The notes under the pieces were generated by a model. It worked only from the letters and a program-made list of their open reading frames with translations. It had not been told where the DNA came from and did no database searches. The position numbers and the translations under genes were made by a program. DNA of 64,000 bases, from assembly GCA_942493035.1 (NCBI GenBank), contig OW818666.1, forward strand, positions 62,001 to 126,000, given 5' to 3'. Shown here piece by piece: positions 18,495 to 27,135 of this stretch; the first letter of the stretch is position 1; every line of letters starts with the position of its first letter. The stretch is from WRGT01 sp942493035 (GTDB taxonomy: Bacteria; Spirochaetota; UBA4802; UBA5550).

Positions 18495-18540
18495 GTTGAC
18501 GGCTATAGATTTCAGTGTAGCCGGAATAATAACCGTCAAC
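18495..18540. repeat. Inverted repeat between convergent genes
   Basis: GTTGACGG (18495-18502) and CCGTCAAC (18533-18540) enclose an AT-rich loop that has its own short pairing (GGCTA/TAGCC). It lies in the gap between convergent genes. There is no U-tract, so termination is uncertain. Confidence 0.4.
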
Positions 18541-18563
18541 TTAATGCAGCAAAAGAAAAGTAT

Positions 18564-19088
18564 CTACTTGCAGTTACATTTGTTATTCAAATTCGATTTT
18601 GCATAACAGGTAATGACCATCTCTCTGTATGTTCTGTAGGGATGATCATCTTCTTTTTTAATATCCCAATCAGCATTGTCATCGGTCTGAACATATATCT
18701 TTTCACTTTTATCTATATGGGGATATGAAGTTCCGCAAGCGTTAACCAGCTGGGATTCTGATATGCCGGATTTTTTCATGGGAGAGGAAAGCCTTGTTTC
18801 ACCATCCCAATCCTGACACGTAACAAAGCGATATGAATTCTCATTATAACCCGGTCTTGGCACATATTGCGGTGGAGACCATTTATCACCGCCTAAACTG
18901 ATCTGTTGAACAATAAGCTTTCTATCCAGGCAGCCATCCTGGACTGATTGGGACCCCCCTTCCGCATTCTTTTTTTCGATATTTTTGTTCAGCTTTTCTT
19001 TCCAGCTCTGTGAAGAACCTTTTTCAATTAAGGTGACCGTAATTAATGCTGTGACACATAAGGCTGCCAATATAACCTTTTTGAGCAT
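18564..19088 (-). CDS. Exported cysteine-containing protein of unknown function
   Basis: A 174-residue protein from ATG at 19088, with GGAGG 5 nt upstream; the longer frame to 19274 has no such site. An N-terminal signal peptide (MLKKVILAALCVTALITVTL) is followed by a lysine-rich linker (WKEKLNKNIEKKNAEGGSQ) and a domain with six cysteines (CLDRK, CQDWDGETRL, ACGTSYP, ITCYAKS, CNCK), which suggests disulfides in the periplasm. No family is recognised. It is a single gene convergent with the UlaG-like hydrolase. Confidence 0.6.
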   Translation of the reverse strand: MLKKVILAALCVTALITVTLIEKGSSQSWKEKLNKNIEKKNAEGGSQSVQDGCLDRKLIVQQISLGGDKWSPPQYVPRPGYNENSYRFVTCQDWDGETRLSSPMKKSGISESQLVNACGTSYPHIDKSEKIYVQTDDNADWDIKKEDDHPYRTYREMVITCYAKSNLNNKCNCK

Positions 19089-19280
19089 AAAAACCTCCAT
19101 GATGTTAAAAAAGTATGAAATAATTATAATAATAATCCGGCTGAAAAAAAATAAAAAAATATTTTTTAAGCAATAATTTAAAGGGGGAGAAATTAAGACA
19201 TATTGTTGTGAAGTAAATTTCTTAGAAATTAAACAGTAGTTATTCCTGAATATAATTTTTAGTGCAAAAAACAATAATTA

Positions 19281-19321
19281 TATACCCGCCGCCTTCGGTG
19301 GCGAGTATAATAGAGTTTTTT
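19281..19321. terminator. Probable bidirectional terminator
   Basis: A 13-bp imperfect stem spanning 19281-19308 (TATAC...GTATA outside, GCC-TTC-GGT at the tip), with ATAGAGTTTTTT on the plus side and a T-rich stretch about 8 nt away on the minus side. It lies 68 nt downstream of the minus-strand VOC gene, which it probably terminates. Confidence 0.55.
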
Positions 19322-19388
19322 ACCCCGGAGAGTCTGGTTTAAACACCATGTCGTTAACAGGAAATTTTATTCAGGTAAGTCTTTATCC

Positions 19389-19874
19389 CTATTCACCATT
19401 ATAGGCAATCTCCAGAGCCCGGATATCGAGCTTTTTCATCTTCAGCATGGCGCGCATAACTCGTTCCGAAGCAGCAGGGTCGGGATCATTTAACAGCTCA
19501 TCCAGAATTGCCGGGACTATCTGCCATGATACTCCGAATTTGTCAGTAAGCCAGCCGCACTCGACCTCTTCACCGCCTTCGGATAATTTTTTCCAGAGAT
19601 GATCTATCTCCTCCTGTGTTCCGCAATTCACGATGAAAGATATAGCCGGTGAAAATTTAAATTGCGGGCCGCCGTTAAGTGCCAGAAACTCCTCGCCGTC
19701 AATAATGAACTTTACAGTCATTACAGATCCTTCGGGCATTCCTGATACTTCAGCACTGTTTTTCTCATATAAGCTGATAGTTTCAATTTTTGAATTCTTG
19801 AAAATTGAAACATAAAATTCAGCAGCCTCCTGAGCTTTGCCGTCGAACCATAAACACGGGCTGATTTTCTGCAT
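19389..19874 (-). CDS. VOC-family protein, PhnB / 3-demethylubiquinone methyltransferase-like
   Basis: A 161-residue protein from ATG at 19874 (MQKISPCLWFDGKAQEAAEFY) with GGAGGC upstream. The motifs CLWFDGKAQEAAEFYVSIF, ALNGGPQFKFSPAISFIV and CGWLTDKFGVSWQIVP define the PhnB-like branch of the vicinal oxygen chelate superfamily, often mislabelled 3-demethylubiquinone-9 methyltransferase. Members usually have no proven activity. It stands alone between opposite-strand units. Confidence 0.88.
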   Translation of the reverse strand: MQKISPCLWFDGKAQEAAEFYVSIFKNSKIETISLYEKNSAEVSGMPEGSVMTVKFIIDGEEFLALNGGPQFKFSPAISFIVNCGTQEEIDHLWKKLSEGGEEVECGWLTDKFGVSWQIVPAILDELLNDPDPAASERVMRAMLKMKKLDIRALEIAYNGE

Positions 19875-20043
19875 ATAAACGCCTCCATCTGCGTCAGAAT
19901 ATCTCAAACTTAAATGTTATTTTTCTGCGCATAATTTATAACTCTAATTTAGCGACATTCCGGGCATAGTCAAAAAAAAGTTTATAATCATAAATGGAAG
20001 CTGTTTGGAAGAAATTTTTGCATACAAATTTTTTCTGAATAAT

Positions 20044-20072
20044 TTGACTTCGACCTTAAAATTTATTATTTA
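20044..20072 (+). promoter_or_regulatory. Possible sigma-70 promoter of the ABC/OmpA/VWA cassette
   Basis: TTGACT at 20044-20049, a 17-nt spacer and TATTTA at 20067-20072, 47 nt before the first start codon of the cassette. The -35 is good and the -10 is only partial, so this is a tentative assignment. Confidence 0.35.
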
Positions 20073-20118
20073 TATCAAAATTACACTAACTGAAAGTTTT
20101 ATATGAATAGGGGGAGTT

Positions 20119-21165
20119 ATGAGAAAAGGACTCAGCGTTATTATTATACTTATTCTGGCTATAGCATTTAATACTACCTGCGGGAAAGAGAAAAAAGAGT
20201 ACAGAATTGCCTGGTCGCATTATACCGGATGGGAGCCCTGGGAGTATGCCGACAATGCGGGTATTCTGAAGAAGTGGGGAGATAAATACAACATTGTAAT
20301 CAAACTCGATCGTATCAATGATTATATCGAGTCGATAAATCTTTTCACTGCCGGAAAATATCAGGGTTGTACCATGACTAACATGGACGCGCTTACAATC
20401 CCCGCTGCAGGGGGAGTTGACTGTACCGCTCTTATTGTCGGGGACTACTCAAACGGCAATGATGGAATTGTCACAATGGGTGAGAAGAGTGTTAAAGAAC
20501 TTAAAGGTAAAAAGGTTATGCTCGTTCAGCTCTCTGTGTCGCACTATCTTCTTTCAAGAGCGCTGGAGATGAGCGGAATGAAGGAAAAGGATCTGACTCT
20601 TGTTAATACAAGCGACGCGGAGATCGGTTCAATTTTTAAAACACAGAAGGGGAGTATTGCTGTAACATGGAATCCTATTCTCATGAATGCGGTAAATACT
20701 CCAGGGGCTCAACTGATTTTTGATTCATCGAAAATCCCTGGTGAGATCATAGATCTTATGGTAGTGAACAGTGCGGCTCCGGCTGAACTTAAAAAAGCTC
20801 TCGTCGGCGCATGGTTTGAGACTATGCAGGTTATGCAGGATAAAGAGAAGTCCTCCGCGTCAACAGAGTTTATGGCTAAAAATTCAGGCGCCACCGTTGA
20901 TGAATTTATAGCACAGCTTAAAACTACAGCAATGTTCTACAAACCGGCCGATGCCGTTGCATTTACAAAAGATCCGAAAATAAAAACAACAATGGAGTAT
21001 GTAAGAGGTTTCTCTTTCGACAAGGGACTCTTCGGTCAGAGTGTGACTACAAAAGATTATGTGGGAGTCGAATTTCCCGACGGATCCGTTACAGGCAGCA
21101 AAACAAATGTAAAATTGAGATTTGACACGACATATATGCAGATGGCTGCAGATAACAAACTCTGA
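20119..21165 (+). CDS. ABC transporter solute-binding lipoprotein (NMT1/TauA-like; resembles the putative urea-type family)
   Basis: A 348-residue lipoprotein: signal peptide with lipobox ending at Cys21 (FNTTC), behind GGGGGAG. The mature domain is a type 2 periplasmic binding protein (IAWSHYTGWEPWEYADNAGILKKW; TNMDALTIPAAGGVDCTALIVGDYSNGNDGIV). That stretch resembles proteins commonly named putative urea ABC transporter binding protein near urea carboxylase genes, but none of those enzymes is here, so the ligand is open. It is the first gene of the cassette, 20 nt before the permease gene, and is the likely feeding subunit of this importer. Confidence 0.82.
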   Translation: MRKGLSVIIILILAIAFNTTCGKEKKEYRIAWSHYTGWEPWEYADNAGILKKWGDKYNIVIKLDRINDYIESINLFTAGKYQGCTMTNMDALTIPAAGGVDCTALIVGDYSNGNDGIVTMGEKSVKELKGKKVMLVQLSVSHYLLSRALEMSGMKEKDLTLVNTSDAEIGSIFKTQKGSIAVTWNPILMNAVNTPGAQLIFDSSKIPGEIIDLMVVNSAAPAELKKALVGAWFETMQVMQDKEKSSASTEFMAKNSGATVDEFIAQLKTTAMFYKPADAVAFTKDPKIKTTMEYVRGFSFDKGLFGQSVTTKDYVGVEFPDGSVTGSKTNVKLRFDTTYMQMAADNKL

Positions 21166-21185
21166 TTAATGGGAGAGTTAAACTG

Positions 21186-22022
21186 ATGGAATTCAGATAT
21201 CCGAAATTATTCGGATTTTCAGCAAAGCCCTCAAGGGGGCTGAAGATGTTTCTTTCGTCTATACTGTTTATACTCTGCATTGCGGGATATTTAACAGCAT
21301 CGCATATCAGACATTTAGATAATCCTGACGACAAGATTCTCCCGACATTTAAACAGATGGGGGAATCGGTCTACAGGATGGCATTTGAAGTGGACACCAG
21401 GACCGGTGAACGGTTAATGATCGTAGATACAATATCGAGTTTAAAGCGTATTGCCATCGGTATTGTCACAGCTGCTTTTCTCGGGCTGATCATCGGTCTT
21501 AATATGGGGCTCTTCCCCGGTGTTGAAGCTTTCTCTTCGATGTTTATTACCTTCATCTCGATCATCCCCCCTCTTGCGATACTGCCGATTCTTTTTATCG
21601 CTGCTGGTGTGGATGAGTTTGCCAAGATACTGCTTATCTTCTTCGGGACCTTTCCGCTGATCTGCAGGGATATCTATCTTACTGTAAAGAAGATCCCTAC
21701 GGAGCAGATTACAAAGGCTCTGACTCTCGGGGCCAGTCAGTTCCAGACTACATACGGAATCATTATGCCGCAGATTATTCCGCGGCTTGTAGATACAACG
21801 CGTCTGTCATTCGGAGCGGCCTGGCTCTTCCTTATTGCTGCTGAGGCGATCGTCTCAAACAACGGTCTGGGATATAGAATATTTCTGGTGAGACGATATC
21901 TGGCAATGGATATTATTATACCATATGTATTTCTTATTACGTTTCTGGGATTCACAATAGATTTTCTGCTGAAGAAGTTTGTCCGATGGCGTTACCCCTG
22001 GTATCTCCAGGCTAAAGGGTAA
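21186..22022 (+). CDS. ABC transporter permease, SsuC/TauC type
   Basis: A 278-residue inner-membrane protein with an N-terminal cytosolic segment, one TM helix (about 20-38), a periplasmic stretch (to about 80) and five further helices typical of the binding-protein-dependent permease fold. The EAA-loop motif reads EQITKALTLGASQFQTTYG. It sits between the binding protein and ATPase genes and is the only permease of the cassette. GGGAG precedes the ATG. About 140 nt with two GC hairpins separates it from the ATPase gene. Confidence 0.9.
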   Translation: MEFRYPKLFGFSAKPSRGLKMFLSSILFILCIAGYLTASHIRHLDNPDDKILPTFKQMGESVYRMAFEVDTRTGERLMIVDTISSLKRIAIGIVTAAFLGLIIGLNMGLFPGVEAFSSMFITFISIIPPLAILPILFIAAGVDEFAKILLIFFGTFPLICRDIYLTVKKIPTEQITKALTLGASQFQTTYGIIMPQIIPRLVDTTRLSFGAAWLFLIAAEAIVSNNGLGYRIFLVRRYLAMDIIIPYVFLITFLGFTIDFLLKKFVRWRYPWYLQAKG

Positions 22023-22052
22023 GTTTCTTGAATCTCTGCATTTACAGGGTTT

Positions 22053-22096
22053 AAGGGGCGGTAGCCCCTTTAGAAGCCCCGCAGGGATTCCTGCGG
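22053..22096 (+). repeat. Paired GC-rich hairpins inside the ABC operon
   Basis: Two perfect 7-bp hairpins side by side: AAGGGGC-GGTA-GCCCCTT (22053-22070) and CCGCAGG-GATT-CCTGCGG (22079-22096). A similar twin-hairpin element lies at 27850-27901 with different stem bases. It could limit or stabilise the mRNA between the permease and ATPase genes. Confidence 0.6.
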
Positions 22097-22159
22097 CCCC
22101 CAAACGAAGTTTTCGGGACCGCAACAGTATAATGTTAAGAAAGATATCAGGAGTTTTAC

Positions 22160-23047
22160 ATGACAGATAAAAAAGGGAATCTTCTCTATCTTGAAAATGT
22201 ATATAAAGAATATGATGATAAAATGGTCCTTGATGATATAGATTTTTCACTCAGGGAGGATGAGTTCTGTACCGTTGTGGGGCCAAGCGGATGCGGCAAG
22301 TCTACTCTTCTCCGCCTTATTCTGGGGCAGGAGATCCCAAGTGCAGGTAAAATTCACTCCATGGGTGAACCGATCGGTTTTGCCGATACACGGCGCGGCG
22401 TTGTTTATCAGAAGTATTCTCTTTATCCTCATCTTTCTGTTATAGATAATGTATCTCTTGGTAAACGACTCGGTATGGGATTGTTTAACCGGAAGTACAA
22501 AATGGAGGTGATTCTCGACGAAGCCTTTGAGTTTCTCAGAAGGATGGGGCTTCAGGATCACGCTGATAAATATCCTCACGAACTTTCCGGCGGGATGCAG
22601 CAGCGTGTTGCAATCGCGCAAGCCCTGATAATGAGGCCGAGGATACTCCTTATGGATGAACCATTCGGTGCTCTTGATCCCGGAATGAGGGAGCTGATGC
22701 AGACTTTTATACTTGAGATCTGGGAAAATTCTCCCATGACTGTTCTCTTTGTAACACATGATCTTGAGGAAGCAATTTTTCTCGGTACAAGAATAATAGT
22801 TCTATCGAAGTATTACAGTGACGGCAGAAGTTACGATTCTGAACGCGGTGCGAGAATTGTTGCAGATTATAAAATAAAGGATAAGGCTTCTACTACCGCT
22901 GCAAAAGAGAGCGCGAACTTCGGTTTGCTCATAGCCAAAATAAGAAAAGAGGGATTTGATCCTGAATATAGAAAGCATGTTGCAGATTTTAATCTGCAGC
23001 ATCCCGATTCGTTTCAGACATTGTCAGAGATTGAAAGGCAAAGATAA
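22160..23047 (+). CDS. ABC transporter ATPase, SsuB/TauB type
   Basis: A 295-residue nucleotide-binding protein. Walker A GPSGCGKST (about 39-47), Q-loop around YQKYSLYP, signature LSGGMQQR (about 144-151), Walker B RILLMDEPFGALD (about 163-175) and switch His in FVTHDLEEA. A C-terminal extension of about 70 residues after the core is longer than in a typical SsuB. It powers the single permease of this cassette. AGGAG precedes the ATG. Confidence 0.92.
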   Translation: MTDKKGNLLYLENVYKEYDDKMVLDDIDFSLREDEFCTVVGPSGCGKSTLLRLILGQEIPSAGKIHSMGEPIGFADTRRGVVYQKYSLYPHLSVIDNVSLGKRLGMGLFNRKYKMEVILDEAFEFLRRMGLQDHADKYPHELSGGMQQRVAIAQALIMRPRILLMDEPFGALDPGMRELMQTFILEIWENSPMTVLFVTHDLEEAIFLGTRIIVLSKYYSDGRSYDSERGARIVADYKIKDKASTTAAKESANFGLLIAKIRKEGFDPEYRKHVADFNLQHPDSFQTLSEIERQR

Positions 23048-23128
23048 AATATATAAAGCCCCCGTGTAGGGGTTAAAAATCTTTAACCCGTACATGGGGG
23101 CAATAAATTCTCAAGAAGGTGTTGAATT

Positions 23129-24811
23129 ATGAAAATAAAAACAAATTTATTACTCATTATTGTTTCGATTGCTCTATCTATTATCGCTCTCTCATCATGC
23201 GGTAAAAAAGAAGCCCCGGTTTCCGGGCCGGAAGAGCAGTATGCCGGCGAGCTGAAGGGTGGTGATGCGCTAAGGGTTCCTCTTATTGCCTGGGGCGCAG
23301 ATATAATTACAATTAACGCAAACGGGAAGAGTTCAAAAACTATAAAGAATTCTCTCTTTGATAAGGCCGGTTTATCAATTGATCTTTTCAGAGAGGATGA
23401 CTTCAACAAACAGGTCGATCTCTATCTTAAAGGCGAGATTGTTTTTCTTCGCGGCACAATGGGGATGATAAACGGTGAGATCGAAAAGCTTAACGCCAGT
23501 CCGGGGACTCAGCCTGTTCTTATTTTTCAGCATTCATGGTCGGCCGGCGGAGATGCCCTGGTTGTTAAGTCCGGGATCAGGTCTGTGGCGGAACTGCGCG
23601 GTAAGCGGATTGCAGTTCAGAAAAATGGTCCTCATGTCGATTATCTTCTTAAACTTTTGAAGGATGCCCAGGTGAAACCGACAGAGGTTACAATTGTCTG
23701 GACAAAGGATCTCGTAGGTTCAAGGGGCGATACCCCCATGGGAAAATTTTATAATAATGATATAGATGCTGCATTTCTCATTATTCCCGATGCGAAGGCT
23801 CTGACATCTCAGGGTACTGTCGGTACAGGTTCGGAGGATTCCGTAAAAGGTGCAAGAATTCTTCTCTCTACAAAAACTGCGGATAGGATTATCAGTGATG
23901 TTTATGCAGTGCGGAGAGATTATTTTGATAAAAACAGGGATCTGGTTAAAGAGTTTGTCAAAGCTCTTCTTCAGTCTGATGAGCAGGTGCGGGATCTGGT
24001 AAGTAAAAAGGATTCTGCCGATCTGAAAAGCCTTTTATCTGTAAGCGGCAGACTCCTTCTTGACGATGCCAACGCAGTTGAAGATGTTAAGGGGATGTAT
24101 GCCGATGCGTTCATGGCCGGGTTTACCGGGAATCTCCGTTTTTTTGGAGATGCTAATTTTCCAAGGAACTACAGAAAACTTACTACTGAAATTCAGGAGT
24201 CGCTGATTATGCTTGGTCTCCTTGGACAGCCATCTGTTATCGCTGTTGCGAACTGGGATTACGATGATCTGAAGTCCGGCCTGAAATACGCGCAGGATGT
24301 AAGAGTAACTAAATTTGATCAGAATGTTGCGTCAGCAGTTGCCGAAAAAGTGAGCGGCGGCGGGAACGCTCTGTTTGCATTTGAAATATATTTTAAACCG
24401 AATCAGAACAGCTTCCCGGTATCACAATATAAGAATGAGTTCGACAGGATCATAGACTTTGCCTCAACTTACGGAGGTGCACTCATTACAATAGAAGGTC
24501 ACTCGGACCCCATGGGTTTTCTCCGTAAAAAGCGTGAGGGCGGCGATGAGGTTGTACTGGGTAAAATCCGGCAGGCTGCTAAAAATTTAAGCTACAGCAG
24601 GGCTGACTCTGCGCGAAGCGAGATTATAAAGTATGCTCAATCCAAAGGCGTTACTCTTGATGCTTCACAGTTTAATATAATCGGTCATGGAATAGATAAA
24701 CCTAAATTTGAAATTCCGCAGAGTGAAGGGGAGTGGCAGCAGAACATGAGGGTGCAGTTTAAAGTTCTCCAGGTTGAGGCTGAAGAGAATGTATTCCGTC
24801 CGCTGAAGTAG
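23129..24811 (+). CDS. Solute-binding lipoprotein fused to an OmpA-like peptidoglycan-binding domain
   Basis: A 560-residue protein with a lipobox ending at Cys24 (LSSC), a periplasmic binding-protein-like domain (about 45-400: LRVPLIAWGADIITINANG, QHSWSAGGDALVVKSGIRSVAELRGKRIAVQKNGPHVDYLL) and a C-terminal OmpA-like domain (about 413-555: FEIYFKPNQNSF ... ITIEGHSDP ... YSRADSARSEIIKY). The OmpA domain should hold the protein to peptidoglycan, which is odd for a transport binding protein and points to a sensor or scaffold role. It follows the ATPase by 81 nt and precedes the VWA lipoprotein gene by 18 nt. Confidence 0.82.
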   Translation: MKIKTNLLLIIVSIALSIIALSSCGKKEAPVSGPEEQYAGELKGGDALRVPLIAWGADIITINANGKSSKTIKNSLFDKAGLSIDLFREDDFNKQVDLYLKGEIVFLRGTMGMINGEIEKLNASPGTQPVLIFQHSWSAGGDALVVKSGIRSVAELRGKRIAVQKNGPHVDYLLKLLKDAQVKPTEVTIVWTKDLVGSRGDTPMGKFYNNDIDAAFLIIPDAKALTSQGTVGTGSEDSVKGARILLSTKTADRIISDVYAVRRDYFDKNRDLVKEFVKALLQSDEQVRDLVSKKDSADLKSLLSVSGRLLLDDANAVEDVKGMYADAFMAGFTGNLRFFGDANFPRNYRKLTTEIQESLIMLGLLGQPSVIAVANWDYDDLKSGLKYAQDVRVTKFDQNVASAVAEKVSGGGNALFAFEIYFKPNQNSFPVSQYKNEFDRIIDFASTYGGALITIEGHSDPMGFLRKKREGGDEVVLGKIRQAAKNLSYSRADSARSEIIKYAQSKGVTLDASQFNIIGHGIDKPKFEIPQSEGEWQQNMRVQFKVLQVEAEENVFRPLK

Positions 24812-24829
24812 ACTGTGGAGGTAAACGTG

Positions 24830-25573
24830 ATGAGAAATTTATATTTAGTGTCTGTCTTACTTTTAATTTTTACATTAACAATGTGCGGCAGCCCGAAGAG
24901 CGGAGAATCCGGCGCGGAGAATACTCTCAGTTATACTCCGGAGTCCGAAGAGTTCACTAAAACTCCATGGCCCCCGGATCAGTTAAAAGAGGGTGTTGAA
25001 ATTGATTTGAAAAAAACCGGTGTAAAAAACTATTACATTATATTTGACGGTTCCGGGAGCATGGCCGGAGAGAAAATTGAAATCGCTAAAAAAGCCCTGA
25101 CCAGATTTATAAGGGTAATTCCGGATAAAGCTAACATCGGTCTTACCTCATTTGACGGTTCAGGTTTTTTCGAGAGAGCCCCCCTCGGTTCATCTAAGCG
25201 TGATATAATAAATCAGGTTGAAAAGATAACAGCGGGAGGGAATACTCCTCTGGGCGGATGTATCGATATTGCATATGAGAAACTCGGGACTCAGGCGGTA
25301 CGGCAGATGGGTTACGGTGAGTACAATCTGGTTATAATTACTGATGGTGAAGCCACTGACGGAGACAAGATGAGCTATGCAGTGGATAGACTTCTTAACG
25401 AAACACCTGTTGTTATATATACCATAGGTCTCCGGATAGGTGAAGGACATGCACTCAATCAGCCGGGAAAGATATTATATAAGTCTGCCGATAATTATGA
25501 GGAGCTTTCAAAAGGACTTGAAAGCGTACTTGCCGAGACTGAAGATTTTATTGTAGTGGATTTTAATAAATGA
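24830..25573 (+). CDS. Von Willebrand factor A domain lipoprotein
   Basis: A 247-residue protein, start ATG at 24830 with GGAGGT upstream; the in-frame GTG at 24815 sits on the ribosome-binding site. A lipobox ends at Cys19 (LTMC). The VWA domain has a complete MIDAS: DGSGSM (about 74-79), a threonine in GGNTPLGG and ITDGEATDGD. VWA domains bind protein partners through a metal ion, so this is likely the assembly partner of the two OmpA-fused binding proteins on either side. Its stop overlaps the next start (ATGA). Confidence 0.88.
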   Translation: MRNLYLVSVLLLIFTLTMCGSPKSGESGAENTLSYTPESEEFTKTPWPPDQLKEGVEIDLKKTGVKNYYIIFDGSGSMAGEKIEIAKKALTRFIRVIPDKANIGLTSFDGSGFFERAPLGSSKRDIINQVEKITAGGNTPLGGCIDIAYEKLGTQAVRQMGYGEYNLVIITDGEATDGDKMSYAVDRLLNETPVVIYTIGLRIGEGHALNQPGKILYKSADNYEELSKGLESVLAETEDFIVVDFNK

Positions 25574-27120
25574 ATGAAATAAAAAGACTGTTTGGACTTA
25601 TTATACTCGCTGCTGTGGTAGGGACGGGGATATATCTTTTTTTTATAAAAAAAGAGGAAGTAAAGAACATCACCTACAGCACAAGCGATGTGCGTGACCT
25701 GAAGGGTGAGTATTCCATTGCTCTGGACAGCTGGATCGGATATTTTCCTTTCAGATCCCCTGTATTCGGCAGCCTAATGAGGGAGGCCGGGTATAGGATT
25801 AAAATTATCGACGACAGCGCTGACTATGCAGAACGGATGAAGATGCTCAAAAACGGAGAGATAGATTTTGCTGTCTGCACTGTGGATTCATATCTTCTTA
25901 ACGGAAGCGGCGTTCACTATCCCGGTGCAATAATTGCTGTTATAGATCAGTCAAAGGGGGGAGATGCCGTTGTGGCATGGAAGAGCAGAGTTCCTAATAT
26001 AGAAGGTTTGAAAACAGGGAAGAATATTTCAATAGCCTTTACGCCGGCTTCACCCAGCGAACATCTGCTTAAGTCGATTGCCGCTCATTTCGATATCCCT
26101 CTTTTTACAGGGAGTGATAAAAAATGGCGTGTAGAGGTAAACGGTGCTGAAGAGGCATACAATATGTTCAAAAAGAATGAAGTGGATTGTGCCGTATTAT
26201 GGGAACCTCACGTGACAGATGCTCTCTCTGATCCGGGAGCTGTGAAGCTGATCGGATCTGAAGATGTTGAGAATCTTATTGTTGATATACTTATTGTAAA
26301 TAGAACTTTTGCCAAAGAGAAGCCGGAGATGGTGAATCTTTTTCTGCAGAAATATTTTGAAACACAGAACTTTTATAAAAGTTCACCCGCCAGATTGAAA
26401 CAGGATTTAATTTCAAAGCTTGCAATGCCGGATAAGAGTGTTGATTCAATGCTCAAAGGGGTAAAGTGGATGCATTATCCCGACAATACATCATGGTTCG
26501 GAATCTCAAATAAAAAGCAGCTCCGTGAACCGGAGATTGTAGATTCAATCAACTCAGCTTTGAAAATTCTTGTCGCTAATGGTGATTTTTCAAAAAGCCC
26601 GCTGATAGAGGGTGATCCTTATACAATAATTAATTCTTCATTTATAGACAATCTTTACGGAACCGGCGGTCAGGGCAAAAATGTTGAAGTAAAAGCCGAT
26701 GATTCTTTAAGCCGGAGATTCTCCAGAATTCCCGACCCGGAATGGGGACAACTTGCAGTAGTGGGGAGTCTTAAACTCAGACCTGTGACATTCAGCAGCG
26801 GAACCTCGGCGATTGACGAAAGCGGACTTGGACAGATCAAAGAGATCACTGATAGTATAAGGCATTATCCGAATTTCAGAATTCTGGTGAAGGGACATAC
26901 CGGAATGAAGGGTGATCCGGAAGAGAACAGAAAACTCTCACAGATACGGGCAGAGGTTGTAAAGAGAGAACTTGAAATAAATTATGGCGTAGATCCGAAC
27001 AGGATTAAAGCTGTCGGTATAGGTTCAGGCGAACCTATTTCCCGGCAGAGCGACGAATCGGACAGGGCATACGACAACAGGCTGAAGAGAGTTGAGCTTT
27101 TTCTGCTAATGGAGAGGTGA
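25570..27120 (+). CDS. Membrane-anchored solute-binding protein with C-terminal OmpA-like domain
   Basis: A 516-residue protein. An uncleaved-looking N-terminal TM helix (about 7-26) is followed by an NMT1/TauA-like binding domain (about 45-350: YSIALDSWIGYFPFRSPVFG, FAVCTVDSYLLNG, KNEVDCAVLWEPHVTDAL) and an OmpA-like domain (about 392-514: LKLRPVTFSSGTSAID, ILVKGHTG, IRAEVVKRELEINYGVDPNRIKAVGIGSGEP). It differs from the 23129 product in having no lipobox. It overlaps the VWA gene by 4 nt, so the pair is translationally coupled. Role inferred as a second peptidoglycan-bound ligand sensor. Confidence 0.82.
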   Translation: MNEIKRLFGLIILAAVVGTGIYLFFIKKEEVKNITYSTSDVRDLKGEYSIALDSWIGYFPFRSPVFGSLMREAGYRIKIIDDSADYAERMKMLKNGEIDFAVCTVDSYLLNGSGVHYPGAIIAVIDQSKGGDAVVAWKSRVPNIEGLKTGKNISIAFTPASPSEHLLKSIAAHFDIPLFTGSDKKWRVEVNGAEEAYNMFKKNEVDCAVLWEPHVTDALSDPGAVKLIGSEDVENLIVDILIVNRTFAKEKPEMVNLFLQKYFETQNFYKSSPARLKQDLISKLAMPDKSVDSMLKGVKWMHYPDNTSWFGISNKKQLREPEIVDSINSALKILVANGDFSKSPLIEGDPYTIINSSFIDNLYGTGGQGKNVEVKADDSLSRRFSRIPDPEWGQLAVVGSLKLRPVTFSSGTSAIDESGLGQIKEITDSIRHYPNFRILVKGHTGMKGDPEENRKLSQIRAEVVKRELEINYGVDPNRIKAVGIGSGEPISRQSDESDRAYDNRLKRVELFLLMER

Positions 27121-27135
27121 TGATTAAATTGGAAG

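Noticed and set aside
22053..22096. CRISPR repeats or a small array
   Set aside because: Only two unlike hairpins, no regular repeat-spacer pattern and no cas genes anywhere in the window.
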